DNA from: Sparassis latifolia
Taxonomy: Eukaryota > Basidiomycota > Agaricomycetes > Polyporales > Sparassidaceae
DNA: 64,000 nucleotides
Direction of reading: 5' to 3'
Assembly: GCA_018466975.1 (NCBI GenBank)
Contig: JAENRS010000016.1
Coordinates: 62,001-126,000, forward strand
In this document: positions 1-11,559 of the stretch, piece after piece
Position numbering within the stretch: the first letter of the stretch is position 1
Layout: every line of letters begins with the position of its first letter
The notes under the pieces: model-generated
What the model was told of the DNA's origin: nothing
The model's database searches: none
What the model saw: only the letters and a program-made list of their open reading frames with translations
Made by a program: the position numbers and the translations under genes

Positions 1-1185
1 CGGTCTTGAGTCCCGCATCATTGAGACACCAGCAGTTGCCCCACTTCTCTGTCAGTTCACGCACTGAGATATGTCCACCGAGCCCATCCATCCACTCTGT
101 CCAGACATCCACGATCGCATTCACCAGCTGGTACTGATAGCATGGAAGAAGCTCACCCTGCTTCCAAACCCATGGCTCATGCTTCTGGAAGACGACTTCA
201 CCATACTTCTGCCGGAGCTCATCCCGCCTGGCCGAGCGCGGATCTGCACGAGCGGGTGCCACAGAAGGTGCTACCATCCCCAACACTGATGGCAGTGCAG
301 GCACAGCAGCAACATGGCGACTGGAGCCATCCAACATGGCAGTTGAGTCGGACGATGCTGCACTGTTCGCTACTGCACTGACTGATGTGGAGACCAAAGG
401 CACTGCGGAAGTGCTTACAGGCCCGTCACCGCCGTGGAAGTTGATTGTGATGACTGGCGGGGCTGCTGCTGCAGGCACTGGTGCAGGGGCTGTCACCGGG
501 GCCGCCAGACTTTGCTTGGGAGGCACGAAAGCTGTCATTGACAATCACATTGTTGTCAGCACTGCACGTGTGATGACGGAAAACCGGTGCATACTTATCT
601 TGGACCTTCGAGTGGACCTGGAGTTCAGGAGCATGCCGATGATGCCCTCCATCTTGAGAATTCGCTCCGACATGTCGGACATCTGCCTGTTGCTCTCTTC
701 GTGCTGCCTCTTTTGCTCCATGAGCACATCGGTGGTGGCACCACGCAGGCTGCATATCAGGTGCTCAGGGAGATTCTGATAGGCCATGCGGGCCTGCTCC
801 TCGGCTTCCCGGATGGCGGGCATTGCCTGGCTGGCGAAGGTATGAAAGGCGGGAGTGTTGAAGGGTGCAAATGCAAACACGGGGGCAGAGGGCTGCATTG
901 TGCACAGGATCGCCGCGTCCTGCAGCAGCACCCGGCGCAACCACAGCATGAGCCGGAGGAAGTGGCGAAGGGCGTAGTCCTGAGCCAACAGGTTGTCTTG
1001 AATGCGTGTCTTGAGGGCAGCCTGCTCTTGCTCGATCCACGGGAACACTTGTGCGAGGAATTCGGATGGTGGCTTTGTCAATCGTGTGGGTTTGTCAGCA
1101 CTCCGAGGCATGCACGCAGCATGGCCACTCACCGAGAGCATTGCGCGGGAGTAAATACATTTCAGGCTTGCGGTGTTACGCGGCA
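1..1185 (-). pseudogene. C-terminal half of Ndc10/GCR1-type (Crypton-like) protein, partial
   Basis: Two exons are joined across a 63-nt intron at 532-594 (GT..AG, phase 1). The exon at 595-1075 reads FLAQVFPWIEQEQ, then a helical stretch with LRRVLLQDAAIL and APFNTPAFHTFASQ. From memory of the family, this is the Ndc10 domain II region of basidiomycete Crypton-like proteins. The exon at 1-531 is a Pro/Ala linker, then VWTEWMDGLGG and ISVRELTEKWGNCW, which fits the GCR1_C DNA-binding domain. The window edge cuts the last part of this domain. Homology can be followed upstream to about 1185 (KPEMYLLPRN) with an unresolved frame change or intron near 1135, and then stops abruptly. The tyrosine-recombinase-like middle is absent. 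A matching N-terminal half lies at 41425-42589 on the same strand. The family assignment is strong; whether it is one split gene is inference. Confidence 0.7.
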
Positions 1186-1863
1186 GCGAAACACAAGCGT
1201 CAAGTCAAGTCGTCACAAGACAAGGTCTTAGTCTAAGACACAAGTCCGTTTAAGAGACACTTCTGGTGATGTCTTTGCACTGAAGGTTGATCAGAGTTTG
1301 TTCTTATGACTCGCAGTAGCTGTCTGCTACTAATGGTCAATCTCAGTCAAAGGTAAGTGAAAAGCTGGTTTAATGGTAACCAGGTCGAGATGGGGATCCA
1401 GCTCGACGAGGTCGTTTACTTATACAAAAGGTATCCGCAGTACTACGCAGTAATACGGGATCGTTCATTGGCTAGATAAGGTGAAACAATGTCTGGGCAA
1501 GGTAATAGCGAGGAAGTAATATGTATGAGAAAGCTGAGTAAGATCGTGAGAGATAATCAGTACTAATGGGGATAACAAGTTGTGTATCAGAACGAGGTAA
1601 AGATGAGGCATACATGCACGTCTTGCATGTGTGAAAAGAAGAAGGTCCGGAGTTGGATCCAGTGTAACCCTAGACTAGGGGTTCTGGGCATCTGGTAGAG
1701 AATCGGAGGTTGCGCTCCAATGAGTCATGTGTTGGATCACGTGGTCTGGTAAAGTAAAGGGAACGAAGAAAGGAAAAAGAAAAGACGTGCCATAACTGAG
1801 GAGCATTGTAACATCAGCTCCTGTCTAACGTTTCTTGTCCCACAAGAAATATTGTAGTCTTCA
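1186..1863. other. Non-coding stretch between Ndc10 fragment and gag-like ORF
   Basis: No supportable ORF. The sequence is moderately AT-rich with several short direct motifs (for example GTAGCTGTCTGCTACTAATG near 1315). It could be LTR or untranslated retrotransposon sequence, but no second copy was found in the window to show an LTR. Confidence 0.4.
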
Positions 1864-2597
1864 TCATTGTGGGGGGCAGTCCTGAACATAATGATCACCT
1901 CCACATCTGTAGCATGTCCGCCGGCCGGTTTGTGGTCCTTGTTCATGCGTACATCCATAGGGATGACTACGATGTGAAGAAGTTGATGCGTGTGAGAAGG
2001 AAGGTCGCAATAGTGGAGATTGACCAGTAGGTACATGTGAACGAGGAGGGCGAGGTCGAACAGGAATTGGTTCGGGTGATGAGCGAGGAGTGGATGTGGG
2101 TCTCCCATTAGTGGTGTATCCGAGGATGTGTCCGATGTCTTCGTCCCCATGCTCCCTCCATATCTCCTGCGCTGTGCGAGTGACTGTACTATGCATCAGA
2201 GACCAGACTTGGTCGACTCTGGTTCGGGCTCTACTCATCCTTTCGTCTGCTGTGATGAGCTCTTGTCTGGCCATCTGCATCCACTCGACCATTTCTAATG
2301 CTCGCTGCATAGAAACCACCGCTTGTCGATCTTGCGGGCGATTCCTCGGGCAACTAGAATGTCTGTGAAGTCGACGGTGATGCGGATGGCAGAGATTAGA
2401 TGCGTGGCAAATTCTTGTTCGTCCGATGCGTGACTGAGTTCGATTGAAGGTGAAGGCGAGGAAGTGCAGATGAAGGGTGTCTGTGTTCGGGAGGGTACTC
2501 CATTGACAAGTGTAGGCGATGCGAGGATGCTCATAATTGTGGAAACGACTTCAGCGAGTATGTTGTGAACAAGGTCGTCAATAGCAGAGACGGGCAT
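1864..2597 (-). pseudogene. Retrotransposon gag-like CCHC protein, frameshifted
   Basis: Two overlapping minus-strand frames make one protein with a frame change near 2300-2319. The N-terminal part (2597-2295) begins MPVSAIDDLVHNIL. The C-terminal part (to 1864) is a helical region, then a Pro/Arg/Ser-rich linker and a zinc knuckle CYRCGGDHYVQDC. Its spacing is C-x2-C-x3-H-x4-C, one residue shorter than the usual retroviral knuckle. No uninterrupted frame spans both halves. It lies downstream of the integrase fragment on the same strand, the reverse of the normal gag-pol order, so it is either the start of a second element or an accessory ORF. It is called gag-like on the zinc knuckle and context only. 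Confidence 0.5.
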
Positions 2598-2623
2598 TGA
2601 TGATACGTCGCCCTCTCCTCCTT

Positions 2624-2899
2624 TTATACCTTTCGGTCATTAAGGGGATCGTGGTTATCTGTGATGTGAAATAGAATGTCGTGGATGCGGGTGATAATCA
2701 AATAGATGAAAGTCCATTGGGCGATAAAGAGTATTCCCATGGAGATAAGAACTGCCCAGTCAGTTCCAAGCATCGTTCTGATCATCCCAGCTGTTAGCGT
2801 GTGAGTTGTCTCGTGTGAAGAGTGTATGTTCAACGAGTCATCTGATAAGGATTCTGTGGACGATCCAAAGGAAAGTGAGGGTTGTGCAGTGGAGGACAA
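2624..2899 (-). CDS. Small ORF with one predicted membrane segment, unknown
   Basis: A 91-codon minus-strand ORF. The first 40 residues are Ser/Thr-rich. A hydrophobic segment follows (about residues 47-70, core LISMGILFIAQWTFIYLII), then a short polar tail. It sits between the integrase fragment and the gag-like ORF, 27 bp before the latter. I do not recognise it. It may be part of the retroelement or chance coding potential. Confidence 0.25.
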   Translation of the reverse strand: MSSTAQPSLSFGSSTESLSDDSLNIHSSHETTHTLTAGMIRTMLGTDWAVLISMGILFIAQWTFIYLIITRIHDILFHITDNHDPLNDRKV

Positions 2900-3055
2900 T
2901 TAGGAAGATAATGAGAAAGGCTGTTGTGGTAGTCATTCCAGTTTCCTTGTCCTCTACTTGATTCCCCTGGTCCTTTTATATGCATCAAGGGTTTGCTTTG
3001 CATTCTGTAAATTGTGGGCAGGCTCCCACGAGTTCTCTGCCGACGAATATCCCTT

Positions 3056-4262
<1,207 letters not shown>

Positions 4263-5720
4263 CCATTGTCACCATGTTGACCTCTACCAGCAGTGGGCCC
4301 ATATCTTTCATGTGTGGGATACTAGCAGTGGGCCCACCGCTAGTGTTCTTCTCCCAGTGCTCGGCCCACTAGCAGGGCATATTACAGTGTTGTAACCGTT
4401 AAGCAATGGGCCCACCGCCACAGGTCAGAGGGTGGGCCGACGCCAGAGCATGTTATCGCCATCGATGGGCCCACTGCCAAAGTATGATCAATGAGCAGTG
4501 GGCCCATCGCCACGAGTGTAAGATGACGGATGGGCCCACCGCCAAAGGTCAGAGTGTTGGCCATGGCCAGAGCATGTTTGTCTGAGCAATCGGCCCACCG
4601 CCAGAGTATGACGAATGAGATGACGGATGGGCCCACCGCCAAAGGTCAGAGTGTTGGCCATGGCCAGAGCATGTTTGTCTGAGCAATCGGCCCACCGCCA
4701 GAGTATGACGAATGAGATGACGGATGGGCCCACCGCCAAAGGTCAGAGTGTTGGCCATGGCCAGAGCATGTTTGTCTGAGCAATCGGCCCACCACCAGAG
4801 TATGACGAATGAGCAGTGGGCCGATCGCCCAGAGTGTAACCTGAAGGATGGGCCCATCGCCAAAGGTTAGAGGGTTGACGATTGCCAGAGCATGTTATCG
4901 CCAGCAATCGGCCCATCGCCAAAGCACCCTCAGTGAGGGCCTTACTGCAAGCACCCATGGGATAGGTCATCGCCAGGACATGTTTCCGCCAGCAATCGGC
5001 CCACCGCCAAAGGTCAGAGGGTTGGCCATGGCCAGAGCATGTTTGTCTGAGCAATCGGCCCACCGCCAGAGTATGACGAATGAGCAGTGGGCCGATCGCC
5101 CAGAGTGTAACCTGAAGGATGGGCCCACCGCCAAAGGTTAGAGGGTTGACGATTGCCAGAGCATGTTATCGCCAGCAGTCGGCCCATCACCAAAGCACCC
5201 TCAGTGAGGGCCTTACTGCAAGCACCCATGGGATAGGTCATCGCCAGGACATGTTTCCGCCAGCAATCAGCCCACCGCCAAAGGTCAGAGGGTTGGCCAA
5301 CGCCAGAGCATGTTATCGCCAGCAATCGGCCCACCGCCAAAGGCCAGTGGGTTGACGATCACCAGGATATGTCATCGCCACCAATGGGCCCATTGTCACA
5401 TACAGCCCTGCAGTTTCTGGGCGCATTGGTGGTGATGACGTGCTCTGGTGATCGCCAATCCTCTGACCTTTGCCGGTGGGCCCATCACTCACCAGCACTC
5501 ATGGCGAAGGGCCAATTGGTGGCGAAAACACGGCTTGGCGATGGCCAACTCTCTGACCCTTGGCAGTGAGCCCTTTGCTGGCGGAGCGATATTCCCATGC
5601 AGTGAAGCTTTTACTCAGGTCCTTTGGCGATGGGCCAATTGCTGGCAACAACATGCCTTGGTGATGGCGAGCGCAGTCCGCCCATCTGAAGAGTACACTG
5701 GAGGAGCGATGGGCTTTAGA
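4263..5720 (+). repeat. Left subterminal tandem array of GGCCCACCGCC boxes
   Basis: Dozens of copies of GGCCCACCGCC and variants (GGCCCATCGCC, GGCCGATCGCC). At 4525-4815 the period is 97 bp with two boxes per period, at alternating spacing of 59 and 38 bp (boxes start at 4533, 4592, 4630, 4689, 4727). A longer unit of 271 bp is repeated in tandem further in (anchor at 4801 and 5072). The ORFs that run through it are low-complexity products of the repeat. It probably binds the transposase or forms the transposon end complex; that is inference. Confidence 0.85.
4801..5342 (+). repeat. 271-bp tandem duplication inside left array
   Basis: The block beginning TATGACGAATGAGCAGTGGG at 4801 recurs at 5072, 271 bp later, with near identity over the whole length, including a segment of low box density (CCCTCAGTGAGGGCCTTACT). 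The second copy carries a few substitutions. Confidence 0.8.
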
Positions 5721-5872
5721 GCTTAGTGATGCAGAAGTGAATGTATCCATTTTGTACTGGTATACAAGCTGTTACATAGCGGTCATATATTGCTAACACC
5801 AGAACGCTCAAAGACACTAGTTCAGTTGCTGCGATACGCCTCGCCACGAATGTCCCTCAGAATGTACCCCAT

Positions 5873-7220
5873 TTAGAACATGGTCGAGCTGGCATTGAGG
5901 TTCACAACGTGCATATCCTCAGTGAGGTTGAGCTCACGCTGAAGACGTACAATGCACTCCCGCAACATGGCGCAATGATGACTAACCGCAAAGCTATCAC
6001 CTTCGTCATCGTCCACTATGAATAAGGTCAACATCAGACTGAAGATTGCCAGGGATGTACTCACTGGAACTGTCTGCCTCTGCTGCGATCTGCGCAAACG
6101 ATCTACCGAGGCAGGCCACTTGTGAGCCAGAAGTGGCATTTGTCTCTCCAGGGACTGCCATTGGCAGCAGCTGTGTGGTATCTGGGAATAAGCCTGAAAC
6201 CTGTTCCCAATGGGTGGGATGATGGATCGGCAGCTCATCTGGAAGTGCTGCCAGACTTGGCATCCTGGAAGTAACAGTGACTGGCTCGATGCTGCCTTTC
6301 ATATAGTGAATGACAGGTGCATCATGGCGGAAATTGCTGTCATCGAAAGTGCGAGCTGGCGAGTGAGAGGGCGCCGATGACGGAGGCGGTGGACTTAAAA
6401 CATCGTCCAACAAAGGCCGCCTCTTTGGAGGTGAAGCGCTGGGACTATTTAGCCACCGGACCTGGCTACGCACAGGCGTCGCGCCAGGGCTGTCTATCAC
6501 CAGAGCTCGCCGTCGTCCTGGCATGGCGGGAGGACTATTGTCAAAGTCCAGCAGTTTCGGCACTGGTTCCACGTCAAGTGTCTCGTCCACCAGCATGCCC
6601 CTCGCCATCGGCGTACTTGCTTGACTATCGAAGTGGATGGATGTACGTGGCGTAGCATCAAGGGGCTCAGCGATGAGCGATCGTCGAGGGAGTTGGGAGG
6701 TGTCAGGAGTGCGAAAGTCGAAAGTGTGAGCTGGTGGAGGAAGGGGAGTAGCTTCCAACAGGGTGCGTCGAGGGATTGGCGAGATGCCAGGAGTGTCGAA
6801 GTCGAACATTCCACCGGGCGCAGTGGGGGTGGAATCTGAGATGAGTGCACGCCTATGGATTGGCGAACTGCCACGACTTTCATCCCAAGCTGACGCCAGA
6901 GGGTCAGGAATAAGTGCGCGACTTCCCTCCACAGGCGCCACAGATCCAGATGACGCCTGTACCTTTGGTGAGGCATGGTGGTGGAGATGCTCATGTGGTG
7001 AGTTGGATGGCGCAAATGGAGCCGCCAGGGACGGGGTAGTGCGGCGGGGCGCGAGGGGTGTCTGAGAAGCAGAGTGGAGAGGCAAGGAGATCTGGGCAGA
7101 TCCAGGAGAGTCAAGGAGATCCGAAATGAGTGGACGACGGGGCTCAGCGATACTATCCTCCTCATCTGACTCGCCCATCATAATGTCCAGCATGTCAGGA
7201 GGTTCCGCATCACTGGCCAT
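5873..7220 (-). CDS. Repeat-containing hypothetical protein of the KDZ element
   Basis: Two exons with a 49-nt intron at 6016-6064 (donor GTGAGT). The predicted protein is about 430 residues from the ATG at 7220, which opens MASDAEPPDMLDIMM. An in-frame ATG at 7247 is possible. The body is a degenerate repeat of about 30-35 residues with the pattern R-R-x-L-[IL]-x-[DE], a Pro-rich spacer and F-D-[FST], seen at least seven times. It is rich in Ser and Pro and predicted to be disordered. The short second exon is helical (LRECIVRLQRELNL). The gene is divergent from the 1167-residue protein gene, with a 369-bp shared upstream region. I do not recognise a family. The repeats suggest a scaffold or multivalent binding tail; that is inference. 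Confidence 0.6.
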
Positions 7221-7589
7221 GGCAGGTAGATTGTGGTGAGCAGACAAGTCTTCGATCAGTCCTGGATCGCGGGAGATCAGTTGTAGAAAGGGGATTGATA
7301 TGACATAGAAAGGTCAGATAACATCACAAAGGAGTCAGATTCCACAAGGAGAGCAATAGAACTTACTGTTGGGAGCCATGAGAACTTGCAGCAGGTCACA
7401 CTGACCTTGAGAGACTTGAGAAATCGCGCAAGTCCAGCGATCACGTGCAAAGCACGTGGTCGCGTGGCGTGTGAAGTTAAACTTGGTGCAGATCGCGTCT
7501 GCCAGCTCATAGCGTCGTCTGCTCCGCCTCCGCTGTACTGCAACCTCTGCTTTTGAAACACCCTCACGCTTTCTTCTGCCAAGCTCACC
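7221..7589. promoter_or_regulatory. Divergent intergenic region (369 bp)
   Basis: Lies between the two divergent start codons at 7220 (-) and 7590 (+), so it must contain both promoters. No clear TATA box was seen. The plus-strand start has a good context (CACCATGCC). Confidence 0.4.
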
Positions 7590-10500
7590 ATGCCTCTGGA
7601 TATTGACCCCAACTATGTTCTGCAGGCCGCGCGACTGACGGCCATTGTTGCAGCGGTGCCTCGCCAGGACGACCCTCGCTATCCGGACTGGGAGACGAGG
7701 ATTTACCTTGAAGTGGTAAGTCATCGGTCGAAGGTCTGGCATGCACTTACCGAATATGCCACACAGAGTCGGCTTGAAAAGAGTTTCCTGCAGCCCTTGA
7801 AGTCGTTGAGGATGCCTGGGATCGTCATCAGCGCGTTGCTGGAATTCACCCGGGCATACCAGCAGAAGGCCCTGGCACGGCTGGACCACATATCGAACGA
7901 CGACGAGAGGATATACAAGAGGTACCCTCTGGCTGTGTGCGAGTATGGGGAGTGTGAGGACCTGGGAAGGCAGTGGTGGACTGAAGGTGAGTCACAAGCG
8001 TTGTGAGGCATCGAGCGACACACTGACTGCACCAGATCCATATTGCAAGCTGCCACCGGTGAAGAGTATGCCAGCGGAGGGCTGGGGCAATGTGCCAGCC
8101 GATGACGACACCCAGGGATGTGGCGAGGAGGACCTGGCTACCGGGGACCTTGTCACCAAGGGGAAAGGCAAGGAGAGAGCTGACAACGACGTCAGGACAG
8201 GCATGGTGGGTGAGCGTATTGTCCACGTGGAGGCGGGGGAGGACAAGGGAAAGGGCAAGAGCAAGGAGAAGGCGCAGGGGAAGGCGGTGCATGCGATGAG
8301 CGAGGAAGAGGATGGGGGAGAGGGAGAGGGAGAGGGTGAGGACGACGACGATGCCGACAGTGACGAGGACGATGATGCCGACAAAGATGACGACGATGAG
8401 ATGGCGGAAGACGTGCCGGGTGCAGGCCAGCCCGAATTCATCGAGGTCGATGCGGCGTCGCCCCCTCCGCCAACTGCCAGACCAATATCGATCTCGCCAG
8501 CTGCCCCATCACTCCGAAAGCGCAAGGCGGTCATCACAGAGTCGAGTGAGGAGAGTGAGAACGAGGAGGCGGCTCCGAAGGTGAAGCGGATGAAGCCGAT
8601 CGAGGTCGCAAAGGAGAAAGGCGAGGCCCCGACCACCTCTGGTCGAGTGCAGCGTGCGCAGAAGAGGATGGCGCAGACTGAGGTGGAGGGCTCGAAGGTG
8701 AGCACGAAGAAGAGCGGGAAGAGGAAGGTGAAGGAGTCAAGCGATGAAGAGGAAGTACCGACCGTCAAGCCGCCAAAGAAGAAGCGTGCGACGAAGGAAT
8801 ACAAGAGCAAGGAGTTCATCGAGCGAAGAGCGAGACTCCGGCACCGCCTTCAATCTACCCGCCAAGACCGCGGGGACTCTAACGAGCGGTGTTGCGAAGA
8901 CGAACGCCCCTGCCAAACCTGTCAAACAGACAACGAGGATGACGGCGTCGCCTCATGTCGCACGAAGGTGAAGGGAAGGGAAGGCAAAGCGGCGGCGAAG
9001 GGAAGGAAGGCGAAGGCGAAGGCGAAGGTGACGGTGTCGCAGAAGGACATGTGGAAAAAGACGTCCACCCGCGTGTCTGACTTCATGTGGGCACATGCAA
9101 CAGATTCGGTGAGTAACGATCTTGTGAGACATTGACCTGTGCTAATGTTCCTGCAGCTCGTCCCTTGCATTGGCTGCCAGGAGAAAGAGTGGCCATGCAA
9201 GCTCAACACCGCCAACTTCGGTCGCTGCCTCGAATGTGCAGCACGAGGTGTCAGTTGCAGCATCGCGCCGAGGAACACGGACGGCGTGTCCCTGCGAGGA
9301 AACTCACACACCGCACAGCATGAGTTCCAAGAGATGTGCGCAGCGCTGGTGGTAGAGGGCAAGCCACTGCCCACGTCGCCACCTCCATACGATGTCAAGG
9401 TCGACTCCGATGAGCCCGACGGTGCAGAACCCATGGTCATGGGAGCGTCAAAGTGCAAGCTGCCGAAGAAGACCAAGACGCGCAATGCTGCGGCATCCAG
9501 CTCCAAGGTCAAGGGTGGCGAGGAGGTCGAGGCGACGAAGCAGAAGGCGACCGTCACGCCCTATGAAGCCAACGCTGAAGGCGAGGCCTCGGTGGAGAAA
9601 TCGTCGAAGTCCAAGCGCGCCACCAAGTCCGCCACCGCCACTGGAGCTGTGGCTCTGTCCAACTCTGGCGAGGTCGCCAACTCTGGCGAGGTCTCCAAGT
9701 CTGGCGCGCCTGCCAAGTCTGGTGCGGTCGCCAAACCTGGCGAAGGTAAGAAATCAGGACCCAAGCCAAAGCCGGTGAGGAGCCAAAACTCAGGTGCGCA
9801 AGATGGTGGCGAGGTCACCAGGACCTCAGTACGTGAGGCGGATGAGGTCCCGCCTGCCAAGTCTGTTGCGAAGGAGGGCGGGCAGATGACAAGGGTGGCG
9901 ATGGGAGGTCGCTCGGGCCCAATGGTGCCCGTGATCACCAGGAAGGCGAAGGCGAGTGCTCCGAAGGCAGCAGCCAAGATGCCTCTGGCGGAAGGCGATG
10001 GCATGGAGGAAGCCGCCAGGCTGGCAATGGAGGCGGTGCGGGCTATGGCCTTCCAAACAGGGCCAGCTGCTCCGCCGCAAGCTAGCAGCAGCAAGCGCAT
10101 GCTGACACCAGTCGCCGACGAACCAGAGGATGCGCCAGAGTATCAGGCAGAGGTGGCGGAGGATGAGGTAAGCAGGACATCTTGTCGCAGCTGGAGTCGA
10201 TGTAACCATGAAACAGCGCGCGTCCTTGGAGCGGCCACACGACGATCGGCGGCGTTCGCTGCTGATGCCCCATGAGACGAGCGCAGGAGCTGCCGAGGTG
10301 GCACAGGAGGTGACGCCCTCCCTGGAGATATCCAAGGCGTCGAAGGGAGCGAAGTCCTCCACATTGGCGAAGGCAGGACATCTCGATGAAGGGCGAAGGC
10401 CAGCTAAGAGGGGCGCCCCACTGGACCGCAAGGCAGCGAAGAAGGAGGCGGAGGCGAAAAGGGATGCGAAGGCGAACCGCCTCAGAGCAGTGCCTCCGAC

Positions 10501-11343
10501 CAGCAAGGGTAAGTGCGCCCGCCACAGCTTCGAATCCATGCAGCGCTGACCAGGGATACAGCACCCCACTTGCGCGACGTCCAGCGAGTGTCTACAGGAA
10601 GTCCCGCTCCGGTGAACGAAGGCGACACCCCCAGTGGCGAAGAAACCTCGCAGTCATCCAACGATGACTGCGCGAATTGTGCCGAGTTGCGACAGGAGTT
10701 CCTGGCGCACAAGGACGGGATGGAAGTCCAATTCCAGGAGAGGATGGCGGACCTCAACACCGTCAAGGCAGAGATCACAGCGGCACTCCAGCGAATCAAC
10801 CCGCCATCCGCATTTCAAGAAAATGCCCGGAGCATTCGCGAAGAGGTCAAGTTGGCCATGGAGGAGTTTCGCAGGCCGGTCACCATCGAGCTTCAGGAGA
10901 GCGTGAAGTTGGCGGTGGCGGACCTCGTCGCCAAGCGACATTGCCTGCCAGAGCTCAAGGAGAAGGTCAACAGGTTGGAGCAAGGCGCGAACCAGACGGT
11001 GAGCCAAGCGGACGTCGACAAGCTGCAGGGTGAATTGGCCGACCTCCGTCATTCGATGGAGCTCCAGGCAGCGCGGTCAGACAGCATGGAGAAGGAGCTC
11101 AGGTCTTCGGCGGCAGAGGCGATCGCTCAAGCGAGCAAGCTGGAGATGGAATTGGCGCTCGCCAAAGAGGATTCGATGGCGGTGGCGACGTCCGCTTTGG
11201 ATGAAGCGAAGAAGGTGGGGAAGGAGGTGGCGACGGCGAGAGAGGAAACCTCGCTGGTGGCGAAGTCTCTGGACGCATTCCGAGAGAAGGTCGACTCCGC
11301 CATGGTCTTCACCGCCTTTCGCCCAGATAGCCACAATGTGTAG
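7590..11343 (+). CDS. 1167-residue Zn2Cys6-like / coiled-coil protein of the KDZ element
   Basis: Six exons join in frame to exactly 1168 codons: 7590-7715, 7767-7986, 8036-9108, 9157-10167, 10217-10508 and 10562-11343. Every junction is GT..AG with a 48-53 nt intron. Order of parts: an N-terminal folded region of about 120 residues (WETRIYLEV, FTRAYQQKALARLD), long acidic then Lys-rich disordered stretches, and a six-cysteine cluster in exon 4 spaced C-x2-C-x6-C-x9-C-x2-C-x6-C, exactly the spacing of fungal Zn2Cys6 domains. The basic residues usual between cysteines 2 and 3 are missing (CQEKEWPC). A Ser-Gly-Glu-Val repeat tract (NSGEVANSGEVSKSGA) follows, and the last ~250 residues form a heptad-rich coiled coil. 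Probably a nuclear DNA-binding accessory protein of the transposon; the exact role is unknown. Confidence 0.7.
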
Positions 11344-11559
11344 TCATTAGAGTATTGATATACATGCTTTTTAACCTAGCATGGAATCTCCATGCACTCG
11401 ATTCGCCACCGCCACTCCAAGTCAACTGAATGCCTGCTGAAGTTCTCGCCAACTCCCCTCGCCATTGCCACCATCTCCATGGCTTTACCTATGTAGATCT
11501 ATGGGTCACATTAAACAATGTGGAAGCCTACGAGTCTACTTTGAACTGGAGTTATATTG
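11344..11559. terminator. Convergent 3' intergenic region
   Basis: 216 bp between the stop codons of the two convergent genes (11343 + and 11560 -). AT-richer than the flanking coding sequence. It holds the 3' ends of both transcripts; no specific polyadenylation motif is claimed. Confidence 0.4.

Noticed and set aside
4382..5355. Long overlapping ORFs (MAVGPSVISFV.. type) on both strands
   Set aside because: They only translate the 97-bp and 271-bp repeats and stay open because of repeat composition.
7992..8819. 275-codon minus-strand ORF rich in Ser
   Set aside because: Antisense to the acidic/Lys-rich exon of the 1167-residue gene; GC-rich low-complexity coding keeps the opposite strand open.
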